A stretch of DNA of 64,000 bases from a virus. Numbering within the stretch: the stretch's first letter is position 1; every line of letters begins with the position of its first letter. The translations under genes and the position numbers were made by a program. The DNA is taken from positions 124,001-188,000 of the IMG/VR virus record IMGVR_UViG_3300042922_001182. One strand, written 5' to 3'. The notes under the pieces were generated by a model. That model made no database searches, had not been told where the DNA came from, and saw only the letters and a program-made list of their open reading frames with translations. Below are positions 1 through 7,740 of this stretch, one piece after another.

Positions 1-43
1 CCTCATCAGCGGTGAGGAACGCCATCGACGTGTTGTCTTGCAT
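1..43 (-). CDS. 5' end of a truncated unknown gene
   Basis: Only the first 14 codons are in the window (MQDNTSMAFLTADE). The ATG at 41-43 is preceded on the minus strand by a GGAAAGAGAGAA ribosome site and lies 21 bases after the stop of the next gene upstream, so it continues the terminase transcription unit. Nothing can be said about its function. Confidence 0.6.
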   Translation of the reverse strand, partial: MQDNTSMAFLTADE

Positions 44-64
44 TTTCTCTCTTTCCTTCCTGTG

Positions 65-838
65 TTAGCGGGAGACCAGGGCGATGAAGTCCGCCCGGAC
101 CTTGACCTGGAGCGACGGGCCGGAGACGTCCGAGATCGAGGGGGAGATGAACTTCTCGCAGAAATCATCACCGGCCAGGAATCCAGACTCGCCCTCCTCG
201 TCGAAGAGGATGCCCTTCACCATCTGGTAGTTGTCGTTCTCCTCGTCCTGGGCTAGCAGGACCTGGAGGACGTACACCGGGTCGTCGATGGTCCCCGGGA
301 GATCCCGGAGCACCTCAGCCAGGTGGTAGACGACGATGGCATCCTCCTGGGTCCGGACGGTCTTGCGGACGGTGGACATCATCAGGTCCTTCTTGCTCTC
401 CTCCGACTTGTAGGCCCCTGCCAGGGCCTTGCGGTTCTCGAAGCAGTAGGACACGAGGAAGCGGGTGAGGTTGTTCCTGTACGAGAGCACGAAGAACTCG
501 TACAGCTGCCTCGTGACCAATGCCATCGCGGACTCCAGGAGGTAGGTCTCCGGGAGGACGATGTTGAAGGACAGCGAGATCGCATCCAGGACCTTCTTGT
601 AGCCCTGCTTTCGGGCGGTCCTGAGGTCGTTGAGCATCTCCGAGTCGCCCTCGTTGAGGGCCTTGAGCATGCTGTGGCGCTCCTCGAACTCCCTGAGGAG
701 GTCGATCGGGCCGCCGGGCCCTCCCAGCTGGCCCACCTGCTCCGTGATGTTGCCCAGGAGGACGTCGTCGGACAGGTAGGCGATGATGTCCTCCCTGTTC
801 ATGATGCCTGCGGGGCGGTACTCCTCTTTGTCGATCAT
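65..838 (-). CDS. unknown protein downstream of terminase
   Basis: A 257-residue, mostly alpha-helical soluble protein with no signal peptide, membrane segment or motif I recognise. A Gly/Pro-rich patch (GGPGGP) near residue 40 is followed by long helices. The ATG at 838 has an AAGGAAAGAG ribosome site embedded in the terminase stop region (17 bases between the genes), so it is co-transcribed with and probably translated after the large terminase. Position suggests a DNA packaging or virion role (small terminase, portal accessory), but the sequence does not show it. Confidence 0.75.
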   Translation of the reverse strand: MIDKEEYRPAGIMNREDIIAYLSDDVLLGNITEQVGQLGGPGGPIDLLREFEERHSMLKALNEGDSEMLNDLRTARKQGYKKVLDAISLSFNIVLPETYLLESAMALVTRQLYEFFVLSYRNNLTRFLVSYCFENRKALAGAYKSEESKKDLMMSTVRKTVRTQEDAIVVYHLAEVLRDLPGTIDDPVYVLQVLLAQDEENDNYQMVKGILFDEEGESGFLAGDDFCEKFISPSISDVSGPSLQVKVRADFIALVSR

Positions 839-855
839 TCTTGTCTCTTTCCTTC

Positions 856-2835
856 TTACTCGTTGAGTCCGAATACCTTGCCGAACTTCCTGGCGAGGGC
901 GCTGCCGTAGCCGTTCCTGGAACGGCGGGCTATCTCCTCCCTCACTATGGAGTCGCCCAGCGATTCCTGGCCGTGTGTCGATGCTCTCTTGTTGGCCTTG
1001 CCGAGCTGGGCGATCTGGCTGAGCGCCTTGCCGTGACCTTCTGTGGTGAGCGACCCGTCTGCGTTCTTCGTGTACTTCACGAACTTGGGAATGTTCTTAC
1101 CGTAGGCCATGCCGTAGCGGACCATCAGGTACGCGAAGAGCACGTCGTCGTGCTCGCCGCTGCGGTGCTCGATCTTGCCGTTCTTCTTGCGTTCCAGGTT
1201 CTTGATCTCGTTGAAGATGTCCTGGACGCGGACGATCTCGGGTTGGTCGTTGACGATGCCGTACAGCACCTCGTTGATCATCTTCTGGCGCGAGGACTGA
1301 TCCGTGTTGATGCCGTAGGTCCTGTCCTGGACGGGACGGGTGGTCTTGGCCGTCGGGGGCTTGACCTTCTTCTCGGCCTCCTTGGTCTTGAGCTCGTAGT
1401 AGACGTTGCGCTCGAAGTGCGTCTTGAGCAGGTTGTCGATGACGCCCTTGCCGTACGAGTTCCGCTCGATGAACATCACGCAGTTGGGCATGAGCGTCGC
1501 CAGCTCGCACAGAAGCTCTGTCAGCTCGGCGGTGTCGATGGCGCTGCTCTTGAAGTGCCCCATCGGTCGCAGGTCCTCCGGGTCGCAGATGACGATGGAG
1601 CTGGGATCTCGCATCAGGCCACCGGCGACGTCCACGCCGATCAGCCACGGCCTCCTCCAGTCGGTGATCTGCTCCACGAAGTTGAAGACGTAGTTGTCCA
1701 GGAGGTAGAGCTTACCGGCCGTGGTGCGGATAACGCCGTCTGCAATGGCGCTGAGCTGTTCCTCCTGGAAGGGGGAGGTGTTCGAGGCGTAGGTCCACTC
1801 CAGCAGGATCTCGCGCTTGACCATAAACATGTCGTTGTTCAGGTTTCGGCACTGCGTCCTGTACCAGCGCTCGCTGCGCCCGAGCTCCTGGTAGCTGAAC
1901 TTGATGTAGACGAAGTCGTTGGTGGAGATCTTGTCGATGTAGGCCTTGACCCTCTCGTGATCCCACTCGTAGAAGATCTCGTCGAAGGGCACCGCCGCCT
2001 GCATCATGTCGTAGCACTCCTTACCCGCCGGGTCATCCAGGTTGTTAGGAGTGGTGGTGATGACCTTGCCGTAGGGGGTGCCGTTCTTCATCGCGTTCTC
2101 CATCGCTCGGGATTGAGCCGGAGCAGCGGAGGAGTAGATGAACTTATTGAACTTGAGGAAGGCGAACTCGTCCCAGTAGATGCAGGCGGTGGTGGCGCCG
2201 CGCCCGAGCTTCTCGGCCTGGGAGTGGGAGGTGGCCGACGCCATGGTCTTGATCGTGTTCTTGTTCTTGGTGGAGCTGATGTACTCCAGGGCGTTGTTGT
2301 CCTGCTCCTCGACGAACTTGAGGTAGGAGGGGTTCAGCTCCCTGATGTTCTTCAGGCGCTGGAGGTTCAGCTTGGAGTCGGCGTACTCCTTGTTGCCGAA
2401 CAGGATGGTGGAGTTCTTCGTCCCGAAGTCGTAGATCCACGCGTAGACGCAGAGGGTCCCGATGGTCTTACCCGTCTGTCGGGGGAGCTCGACCATGATG
2501 TTCAGGTTGTTGAGCATGCACCAGACGAGGGCGAGGTTGCCACGGTTCAGCACGAACTGGGTGATGCCGCCGTCCTCCGGGATCCTCACCACCTCCCTGA
2601 TGTAGTACCAAGGGTTCCTGGCCACCTCCACTGAGATCCTCAGCTTCTGCTCCTGGGTGAGCGTCTCGCTGTGAGGGTCCACGCCCCGGAGGGTCTGGTC
2701 GTAGAGCTTCAGGAAGAACTTGTTGTTCTTGACGCCGAGCCTGCGGAGCTCGTACCACATCTTGATGAACGACTCGTTGTGGGTCTTGTCGTCGTAGATG
2801 AACTCGCCCTTCTCGTCCTGTTGGGGAAGGATCAT
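856..2835 (-). CDS. terL: terminase large subunit
   Basis: The 659-residue DNA-packaging motor (ATPase plus nuclease), T4 gp17 type. The N-terminal ATPase shows Walker A PRQTGKT (residues 118-124) and Walker B CIYWDE with Asp222/Glu223. The C-terminal RNase H-like nuclease shows the acidic residues in IGVDVAGG (Asp402), MFIERNSYG (Glu457) and a late GEHDD. Size is typical of T4-like terminases (about 610-660). It starts 3 bases before the stop of the metalloprotease gene upstream; its ribosome site AGGAGG lies inside that gene's end, implying translational coupling. It should dock on the portal and pump DNA into the prohead. No intron or intein interrupts it, although terL is a common target of such elements. 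Confidence 0.97.
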   Translation of the reverse strand: MILPQQDEKGEFIYDDKTHNESFIKMWYELRRLGVKNNKFFLKLYDQTLRGVDPHSETLTQEQKLRISVEVARNPWYYIREVVRIPEDGGITQFVLNRGNLALVWCMLNNLNIMVELPRQTGKTIGTLCVYAWIYDFGTKNSTILFGNKEYADSKLNLQRLKNIRELNPSYLKFVEEQDNNALEYISSTKNKNTIKTMASATSHSQAEKLGRGATTACIYWDEFAFLKFNKFIYSSAAPAQSRAMENAMKNGTPYGKVITTTPNNLDDPAGKECYDMMQAAVPFDEIFYEWDHERVKAYIDKISTNDFVYIKFSYQELGRSERWYRTQCRNLNNDMFMVKREILLEWTYASNTSPFQEEQLSAIADGVIRTTAGKLYLLDNYVFNFVEQITDWRRPWLIGVDVAGGLMRDPSSIVICDPEDLRPMGHFKSSAIDTAELTELLCELATLMPNCVMFIERNSYGKGVIDNLLKTHFERNVYYELKTKEAEKKVKPPTAKTTRPVQDRTYGINTDQSSRQKMINEVLYGIVNDQPEIVRVQDIFNEIKNLERKKNGKIEHRSGEHDDVLFAYLMVRYGMAYGKNIPKFVKYTKNADGSLTTEGHGKALSQIAQLGKANKRASTHGQESLGDSIVREEIARRSRNGYGSALARKFGKVFGLNE

Positions 2836-2837
2836 AC

Positions 2838-3680
2838 CTAAGCCCTCCTGATGATCCTCAGCTGCTCGGAGATGAGCTTCCGCTGAGAGTCGGTCTTGGC
2901 TTCCCTGAGCTCCCGCTCAAGCTCTCGGATGATCTCCGCCCTGCGGTGGTGGAAGCTGAGGAGGGTGGTGGCGGCCCACTGGACCTTGCGCTCCGTCTGG
3001 GTGTCCCTCTGGGACTCCGCCATGGCGCCGAGCTTCTTGAGGACGGAGTGCAGCTCCGGCCCGTAGCCGTAGGAGATGGCCATGCTGTCGGCGGACTGCT
3101 CGATCTTGGAGCGTCGCATCTCCTCGACGAAGCCGCTGGAGAGGATGAATGCCAGGGGGATGGCGATCACGGCACCGGCTCCAGGGATGACGGCTAGCGC
3201 GGCCCCGGTCAGCCCCAGTAGGACCAGCTGCGTCGCGAGGTAGGCGGTGGCCCAGTTGCTCTCGCCCTTTAGGTCGGCCTTGTGGCCCACCTCGTGCAGC
3301 AGGACGGCCGTCATCTCCTTGGCGGTGAAAGCGCCGTCCGCAGCGCGGTCGAGGGCCTTCCCGTCGAGGGTGACGACCACCCCGGTCAGCCGGTCGAAGG
3401 TGATGCCCTTCTCCCCGCGAGCCATCCCGTTGGACACCTGCATGATGTCCTCCACCGAAGGCGAGCAGCTCATGAAGAAGAACTTATCGCCCGGAGAGGC
3501 CGGATAGATCTCGACGACGCACTGGATGCCGAAGACCTCCCTCATCAACCCACCAAGCATCTCAAGATCCGAGCTGCAATCGGGGCGATTCGACCTCTTG
3601 CACTTGCCGATGATGTTTGCGAAGCACTGATCGACCGCGTCGAGCCTAGGCTCCTCGTATACCTTCTCCATCAGATACAT
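2838..3680 (-). CDS. M48-like membrane metalloprotease
   Basis: A 280-residue protein with a zincin motif HEVGH (His129-His133) and a likely third ligand in EQSAD (residues 194-198), the HExxH...ExxxD arrangement of M48/HtpX-type peptidases. Two hydrophobic segments (about 145-165 and 166-183) follow the active site, also as in HtpX. The gene begins at an ATG with AGGAGG at ideal spacing and overlaps the terminase translation signal. In a phage this could be a virion-associated protease, a prohead-maturation enzyme or an agent attacking host membrane proteins; context next to terL and capsid genes favours the virion, but this is inference. It starts the minus-strand transcription unit that runs to the window edge. 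Confidence 0.75.
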   Translation of the reverse strand: MYLMEKVYEEPRLDAVDQCFANIIGKCKRSNRPDCSSDLEMLGGLMREVFGIQCVVEIYPASPGDKFFFMSCSPSVEDIMQVSNGMARGEKGITFDRLTGVVVTLDGKALDRAADGAFTAKEMTAVLLHEVGHKADLKGESNWATAYLATQLVLLGLTGAALAVIPGAGAVIAIPLAFILSSGFVEEMRRSKIEQSADSMAISYGYGPELHSVLKKLGAMAESQRDTQTERKVQWAATTLLSFHHRRAEIIRELERELREAKTDSQRKLISEQLRIIRRA

Positions 3681-3718
3681 GTCGGTTCCCTCCTACCGGC
3701 CTCTGGGCCGCGTTATCA

Positions 3719-3764
3719 ACCTGTTAGGCGGACGCCAAACAGGTAACTCTCCGAGCTTCGGAGA
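3719..3764. repeat. two adjacent inverted repeats between divergent genes
   Basis: ACCTGTT (3719-3725) pairs with AACAGGT (3738-3744), with inner GGC/GCC pairs; then TCTCCGA (3748-3754) pairs with TCGGAGA (3758-3764). They lie between the metalloprotease (minus) and the small gene at 3845 (plus). They may be operators or 5' leader hairpins of the minus transcript. Confidence 0.5.
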
Positions 3765-3803
3765 CACGTCTTACAAAAATCGAAACTATTGGCTAAGCGG
3801 ACA

Positions 3804-3811
3804 AATATTAT
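3804..3811. promoter_or_regulatory. AT-rich promoter-like box AATATTAT
   Basis: One of eight boxes of the CATATTAT/TATATTAT type found before genes in this window. It lies 34 bases before the ATG at 3845. Its reverse complement (AAATAATATTT in context) is nearly the same, so it could also serve the minus-strand metalloprotease gene. Confidence 0.5.
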
Positions 3812-3844
3812 TTTGGTGAGCAGATGAAGAAAGGACCTATCATC

Positions 3845-4210
3845 ATGAATCTTAGCACCGCCGCTCGCCTCCTCGACATGGGCCTCCTGGCTCGCTCCAA
3901 GAGGAAGATCGTCGTCAACTCCGAGGACCTGGACAAGGTCATGGAGCTGGCGGCCAAGGTCAACTCACCGGGGGCCCGTATCAGCACCGATGGCCACGAC
4001 GTCACCGTCGAGCACGCCGGTGGCGTGGACACCTACCAGGTGTTCTGGAGAGGCCACAAGCAGCTCCTGGCGTCGGAGTGCCCGGCCTACAAGAAGATCC
4101 TGGACAAACAGGACTTCACGGCCAATCTTGGTCGGCTGTCCGACCTCAACCCGGAAGAGTCTATGATCCTGCCCCTGGATTTCGGTGAATTCGAGGAGCC
4201 CCAGTTCTAA
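3845..4210 (+). CDS. unknown 121-residue protein
   Basis: First gene of a three-gene plus-strand cluster behind an AT-rich promoter-like box. I place the start at ATG 3845 (MNLSTAARLL) because AAAGGA lies 10 bases before it; the in-frame ATG at 3824 has no ribosome site. The protein is small, soluble, mixed charge, with a Val-rich beta-like stretch (residues 45-65) and an acidic C-terminus (FGEFEEPQF). No family recognised. The promoter class and small size suggest an early host-takeover gene, which is inference. Confidence 0.7.
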   Translation: MNLSTAARLLDMGLLARSKRKIVVNSEDLDKVMELAAKVNSPGARISTDGHDVTVEHAGGVDTYQVFWRGHKQLLASECPAYKKILDKQDFTANLGRLSDLNPEESMILPLDFGEFEEPQF

Positions 4211-4246
4211 CCCAACCGCTTAGCCTCCCGAAAGGAGACAATTACA

Positions 4247-4390
4247 ATGAAGAACAACATCGACGTTACCAAGCCCGAAGATCTCGCCAGCATTTTCACC
4301 TACAAAAAGGCCGAGACCAAGAAGACCACGAAGACCGTTCAGCCCGACGTCACCGATCCCAAGTACCTTCGGTCCATCTTTTCCTACTAG
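4247..4390 (+). CDS. unknown 47-residue peptide
   Basis: A short gene with a perfect AAAGGAGA ribosome site 7 bases before ATG 4247. The peptide is lysine/threonine rich in the middle (AETKKTTKTV) and has two related blocks, DLASIFTY (residues 12-19) and YLRSIFSY at the C-terminus, which may be a duplicated short linear motif binding the same partner twice. It lies between genes at 3845 and 4434 with about 40-base gaps, all three with near-identical ribosome sites, so they form one operon. Confidence 0.7.
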   Translation: MKNNIDVTKPEDLASIFTYKKAETKKTTKTVQPDVTDPKYLRSIFSY

Positions 4391-4433
4391 CGCCCCACCA
4401 CTTCCACGCCCTCCCGAAAGGAGACACTCCACC

Positions 4434-4823
4434 ATGTACAAGAACAACGCCATCAAGCCCATGCACTCCGAGGTTGAGGAGGCCAAGCTGGCACACTGGC
4501 ACGTCATCCGCGACACCCTCAAAGGGGTGGACAAGGTCAACGGCGAGGAGATCAAGCTCATCCAGCTGACCAGCGACCTCACGGTCTTGGTCCAGACGGT
4601 CATGGGCTTCTACGAGATGGTCATCGACGGTGACTCGGTGGTCGCTCGCCCCTGCGTTATGACCATCGAGGATATCGACCTCCCCGTCATCTGCACCATC
4701 TACCGCGATATCAACCTCATCGGTAAAAATGATCGCAAGTCCACTGCCAAGGAGAAGATCGATACCACCGAGGTAAACCCTGCGACCTCCCTCGGTTCGA
4801 TGCTCGGCGGTATGTTCAGCTAA
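4434..4823 (+). CDS. unknown 129-residue protein
   Basis: Last gene of the 3845-4823 operon, with ribosome site GAAAGGAGAC and followed at once by a strong terminator. The protein is soluble with an alpha-helical N-terminal half and beta-rich middle; the C-terminal tail SLGSMLGGMFS is small and hydrophobic, after a Lys/Asp linker. No family recognised. Confidence 0.75.
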   Translation: MYKNNAIKPMHSEVEEAKLAHWHVIRDTLKGVDKVNGEEIKLIQLTSDLTVLVQTVMGFYEMVIDGDSVVARPCVMTIEDIDLPVICTIYRDINLIGKNDRKSTAKEKIDTTEVNPATSLGSMLGGMFS

Positions 4824-4862
4824 AAAGAAAAGGGGTACCCGGTGGGTACCCTCTTCTTTTTT
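4824..4862 (+). terminator. rho-independent terminator
   Basis: Stem GGGTACCC/GGGTACCC (4833-4840 and 4844-4851) flanked by AAGA and TCTTCTTTTTT. Ends the 3845-4823 operon; its A/T flanks also allow use on the minus strand against capsid transcripts. Confidence 0.85.
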
Positions 4863-4873
4863 GCAAGCGAGAA

Positions 4874-4895
4874 CCCGCATCCTCTCGGATGCGGG
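4874..4895 (-). terminator. hairpin after the capsid gene
   Basis: CCCGCATCC (4874-4882) pairs with GGATGCGGG (4887-4895), located 40 bases after the capsid stop on the minus strand. It probably ends or protects the 3' end of capsid mRNA; the T-rich tract is weak and the next hairpin (4833-4851) may supply it. Confidence 0.6.
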
Positions 4896-4935
4896 CTATC
4901 ACTTGCGAAACGGCTCTCGTCAGGAGGAACGAGAA

Positions 4936-6540
4936 CTAGGCGGGCATCGTGCCGTTGTTGTTGAGGATGGTGATCTCGCACGCCACCGGGTTCAGCTCCT
5001 CGATGGTGTCGCGACGGGTGACCATGATGTTCGGCACGTTGCCGTTCATCGGGTCGCGGTAGTCGCGCTCCACGTTGAAGGTGTACGGGTAGTACTTGAA
5101 CGTCATCTGCTTGTTGCTGGAGGGGATGAAGATCATGCGGATCTTGCCCTGCGGCACGTTGTCGGACGACACCACGGCGTAGCGGTTGGCCGCGCCGGAC
5201 ACCACGCCGAAGTTGTAGTTCACGTCCACGCCGCCCATGTCGGCCGTCGCGTTGGTGAACTGCCACTCCACGCCCACGAGCACGGCGGCGTCGATGGGGT
5301 TGCAGATGATGGCGTAGGAGCCGGAGTAGTACGAGGAGTCCGACTTCATCTTGTTGGCGAAGTAGTCGATGACGCCGCGCAGCTCCTTCTTCCACTCGGT
5401 CGGCGAACCGGCGTAACCGGCCGACGGGTGGCAGTCGAAGGAACCCTGGTAGATCTCGCCGTGGAAGTGGAACGAGCGATCCAGGAACTTCAGGATCTCG
5501 CGGTCGACCTTCTGGGCGTGGACGTTGGAGATGATGTCAACCGCCTCCAGCGCCGAGTCGATGTTGTACAGGGCCAGGTTGTCCTGCAGGAACTCGATGG
5601 GCAGGGGCGAGTTGATGTGGGCGCCGGTGCCGATGACGACTTCCTTCAGGCGGATGTCGAAGCCGACGGCCTCGCCGTGGTTGCTGTTCTCATCCGTCAG
5701 GTAGCCGCGAACGACGACGCTCTTGGCGGTGCCTTCGACCGAGGTCAGGCGCAGCAGGCCGGTGACGCGGTCCAGGGCGCCCGTCAGGGTGCAGACCACG
5801 GTCTTGGCGGTGGGGGCGGCGGAGTCGGTGTAGGGCACGACGACCTCGCCGAAGAGGCGGTTGTCGTTGCTGAGGCGCAGCTCGACATCCTCGACCAGCA
5901 CGTCGACGGTGGTGGTGTCGGTCTTGGTGACGGTCACGGTGACCTTGTCGATGACGAAGTTGGCGTCGATCGAGTCACCGGCCTCCAGCGAGGCGCCAGC
6001 GACCAGCGTGATCAGGTTCACGCCCTTGGCGGGCATGGTGATCGGGTCGGTCGACAGCTTGGTCTTCTCCAAGATGGTGTCGGCGTCGGTGCGCATCGCC
6101 TGCGGCAGGTAGGCCTTGGTGCCGTCCTGGCGCTTGATGTAGGGGGTCAGCCAGGAGATCGAGAACTTCGGCAGGCGGACCGCCTCGGTGGGGATCGCCA
6201 TCTTGAGGCCGATCTTGGGCCACGACTTGCGGATCATGGGCATCGACAGGGCCGACACCGCCGCGATGTTCGCGGTCACGCTCTCGCTCAGGAAGTGGGT
6301 GCGGTTGTTCTTGATGAGCTGCTCGAAGGCAGCGGCATCCTCGGCCCGCAGACCCTTGCTGAGGAGCTCGATGTAGCTCTCGAAGTACGCCTGGTCGGCC
6401 ATGATTTCCTTCACGCCCTCCAGGGTGGTGACGCGCACACGGTCGCCTTCGAACTTCTCGGCGGCCTCGCGGATCACCTGAGACGCCTTGTCGGTCGTGA
6501 CGGGCGCCTGGTGCATGCTGGGGTAGATAATCTCGGACAT
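4936..6540 (-). CDS. major capsid protein
   Basis: A 534-residue HK97-fold capsid subunit of the T4/jumbo-phage type. Residues 1-75 are helical (possible delta domain). Then comes the signature of these capsids: a helix ending in LSMPMIRKSWPKIGLKMAI (about 100-120) and a beta region KFSISWLTPYIK. A Thr/Val-rich beta domain spans about 200-300, and the C-terminal half contains ADMGGVDVNYNFGVVSG and a beta-strand-rich P-domain. Its own upstream intergenic gap (6541-6646) and downstream hairpin fit a highly expressed monocistronic message. The ribosome site is AAAAGGAGCGATGAGGA. The prohead protease and portal were not recognised in the window. Confidence 0.9.
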   Translation of the reverse strand: MSEIIYPSMHQAPVTTDKASQVIREAAEKFEGDRVRVTTLEGVKEIMADQAYFESYIELLSKGLRAEDAAAFEQLIKNNRTHFLSESVTANIAAVSALSMPMIRKSWPKIGLKMAIPTEAVRLPKFSISWLTPYIKRQDGTKAYLPQAMRTDADTILEKTKLSTDPITMPAKGVNLITLVAGASLEAGDSIDANFVIDKVTVTVTKTDTTTVDVLVEDVELRLSNDNRLFGEVVVPYTDSAAPTAKTVVCTLTGALDRVTGLLRLTSVEGTAKSVVVRGYLTDENSNHGEAVGFDIRLKEVVIGTGAHINSPLPIEFLQDNLALYNIDSALEAVDIISNVHAQKVDREILKFLDRSFHFHGEIYQGSFDCHPSAGYAGSPTEWKKELRGVIDYFANKMKSDSSYYSGSYAIICNPIDAAVLVGVEWQFTNATADMGGVDVNYNFGVVSGAANRYAVVSSDNVPQGKIRMIFIPSSNKQMTFKYYPYTFNVERDYRDPMNGNVPNIMVTRRDTIEELNPVACEITILNNNGTMPA

Positions 6541-6646
6541 TCCTCATCGCTCCTTTTCTTGAAAGCCATTCGCAGGGCATCTCGCGCAATCCCATCGAAA
6601 GTACCTTATTCGAGGTCGCCCGGCGCCGCTAGTTTATTTTATTGTT

Positions 6647-7264
6647 TTAGTTGGTGCTGAACTTGGAGAGCAAGTTCGCGCTGACCTCGGTGCTCATTTG
6701 CATGGCGAGATACACCGCGAGCATTTTCGTGTACTGGATGGTCGTGAGGTCGCGGGATAGGAGGAACCTCATCTTGTCGACGTTGTCGGAGACCGTGGCC
6801 AACAGCTCTCTGTAAACCTCCAGCTCCTTCCCACCCATCTCCGTTGTGTTGATCTTCTCATACGTGTTGAGAAGGTCCTCGGAAGTGGTGATGAGGTCGA
6901 GGACGTCTCCTGCAAGCAGATACTTCTTCCTCTTGTCCTCGGGGGTCTCGGGGGCGGGCTCCTCCGGGATCTCCTCCGTCTCCTCTCCCTCGACGGGCTC
7001 CTCGCCGGTGTCCTCGACGGGCTCCTCCTCGCCGAAGCCGTCGTCGGCTGGTTCCTCCTCGCCGAAGCCGTCGTCGGCGGGCTCATCCTCTACGGGCTCC
7101 TCCTCTCCCTCCTCGGGAGCGGGGGTGTCTCCGTCTCCCTCGGTGTCGTCGGGGGCTTCGAGGTCGGTTCCGACTTCCTCGCCGGTCTCCTCTACCCCCG
7201 CCGTCTTGGCCTTGGGGGCCTCGGTCAACAGGTCCCGACGGTTTCTGTATTCACTCAGGAACAT
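6647..7264 (-). CDS. acidic repeat protein, possible prohead core component
   Basis: 205 residues in two parts. Residues about 20-105 are extremely acidic, with tandem repeats of PADDGFGEEE and related EEP blocks; residues 110-205 are a compact helical domain. The gene lies directly upstream of the capsid gene, and such very acidic small proteins (T4 gp67/68 type) act as prohead core scaffolds; that role is inferred from position and composition. The N-terminus (FLSEYRNRRDLLTEA) resembles that of the next protein (TAYYNRNRLLTEEE). Ribosome site AGGAGGGAAG before ATG 7264. The nucleotide repeats could change copy number. Confidence 0.75.
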   Translation of the reverse strand: MFLSEYRNRRDLLTEAPKAKTAGVEETGEEVGTDLEAPDDTEGDGDTPAPEEGEEEPVEDEPADDGFGEEEPADDGFGEEEPVEDTGEEPVEGEETEEIPEEPAPETPEDKRKKYLLAGDVLDLITTSEDLLNTYEKINTTEMGGKELEVYRELLATVSDNVDKMRFLLSRDLTTIQYTKMLAVYLAMQMSTEVSANLLSKFSTN

Positions 7265-7277
7265 CTTCCCTCCTATC

Positions 7278-7727
7278 CTATACGGCCTTGTAGCCCTTGA
7301 TCTTGTTGATGCTCCATTCGAGCTTGTGCTTGACCTCGATGAGCTTGTACCTGGCCTGCTTGGCCGATTCGCCCTTGTCCTCCTCCAGGTCCTTGATCTT
7401 GGCGTCGGTGGTCTCCAGCTCGGCGCTGAGGCGGTCGAGCAGCCTCTCCTTCTGGGCGTCGGTGATGGTCTTGGAGACCCTGCGGTTGACGAACCAGACC
7501 ATCAGCGCCAGCAGGGGGTTGATGGGCAGGATGGCGATGGAGATCAGCGCGTGCTTCAGCGTGGAGAAGAACTCCGAGTCGGCTCCTCCGTCCTCCAGCT
7601 CCTTCTCGTCCACCTGGTACATGGCCTTGACCATGTCCATGAAGCCGCTCTTCTTCTCCTCCTGCTTCTTCTCCTCCTGCTTCTCCTCCTCGGTCAGCAG
7701 CCTGTTCCTATTGTAGTACGCGGTCAC
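7278..7727 (-). CDS. coiled-coil membrane protein, possible head-associated protein
   Basis: 149 residues read from a GTG start at 7725-7727 (ribosome site AGAGGAGAG). The N-terminus carries YYNRNRLLTEEE followed by Lys/Glu repeats (EEKKQEEKK); residues about 60-80 form one hydrophobic helix (ISIAILPINPLLALMVWFV); residues 85-140 form a charged coiled coil. It sits 13 bases from the acidic protein gene and shares its N-terminal motif, suggesting the two are handled by the same partner during head assembly. Function otherwise unknown. Confidence 0.75.
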   Translation of the reverse strand: MTAYYNRNRLLTEEEKQEEKKQEEKKSGFMDMVKAMYQVDEKELEDGGADSEFFSTLKHALISIAILPINPLLALMVWFVNRRVSKTITDAQKERLLDRLSAELETTDAKIKDLEEDKGESAKQARYKLIEVKHKLEWSINKIKGYKAV

Positions 7728-7740
7728 GTTTCTCTCCTCT

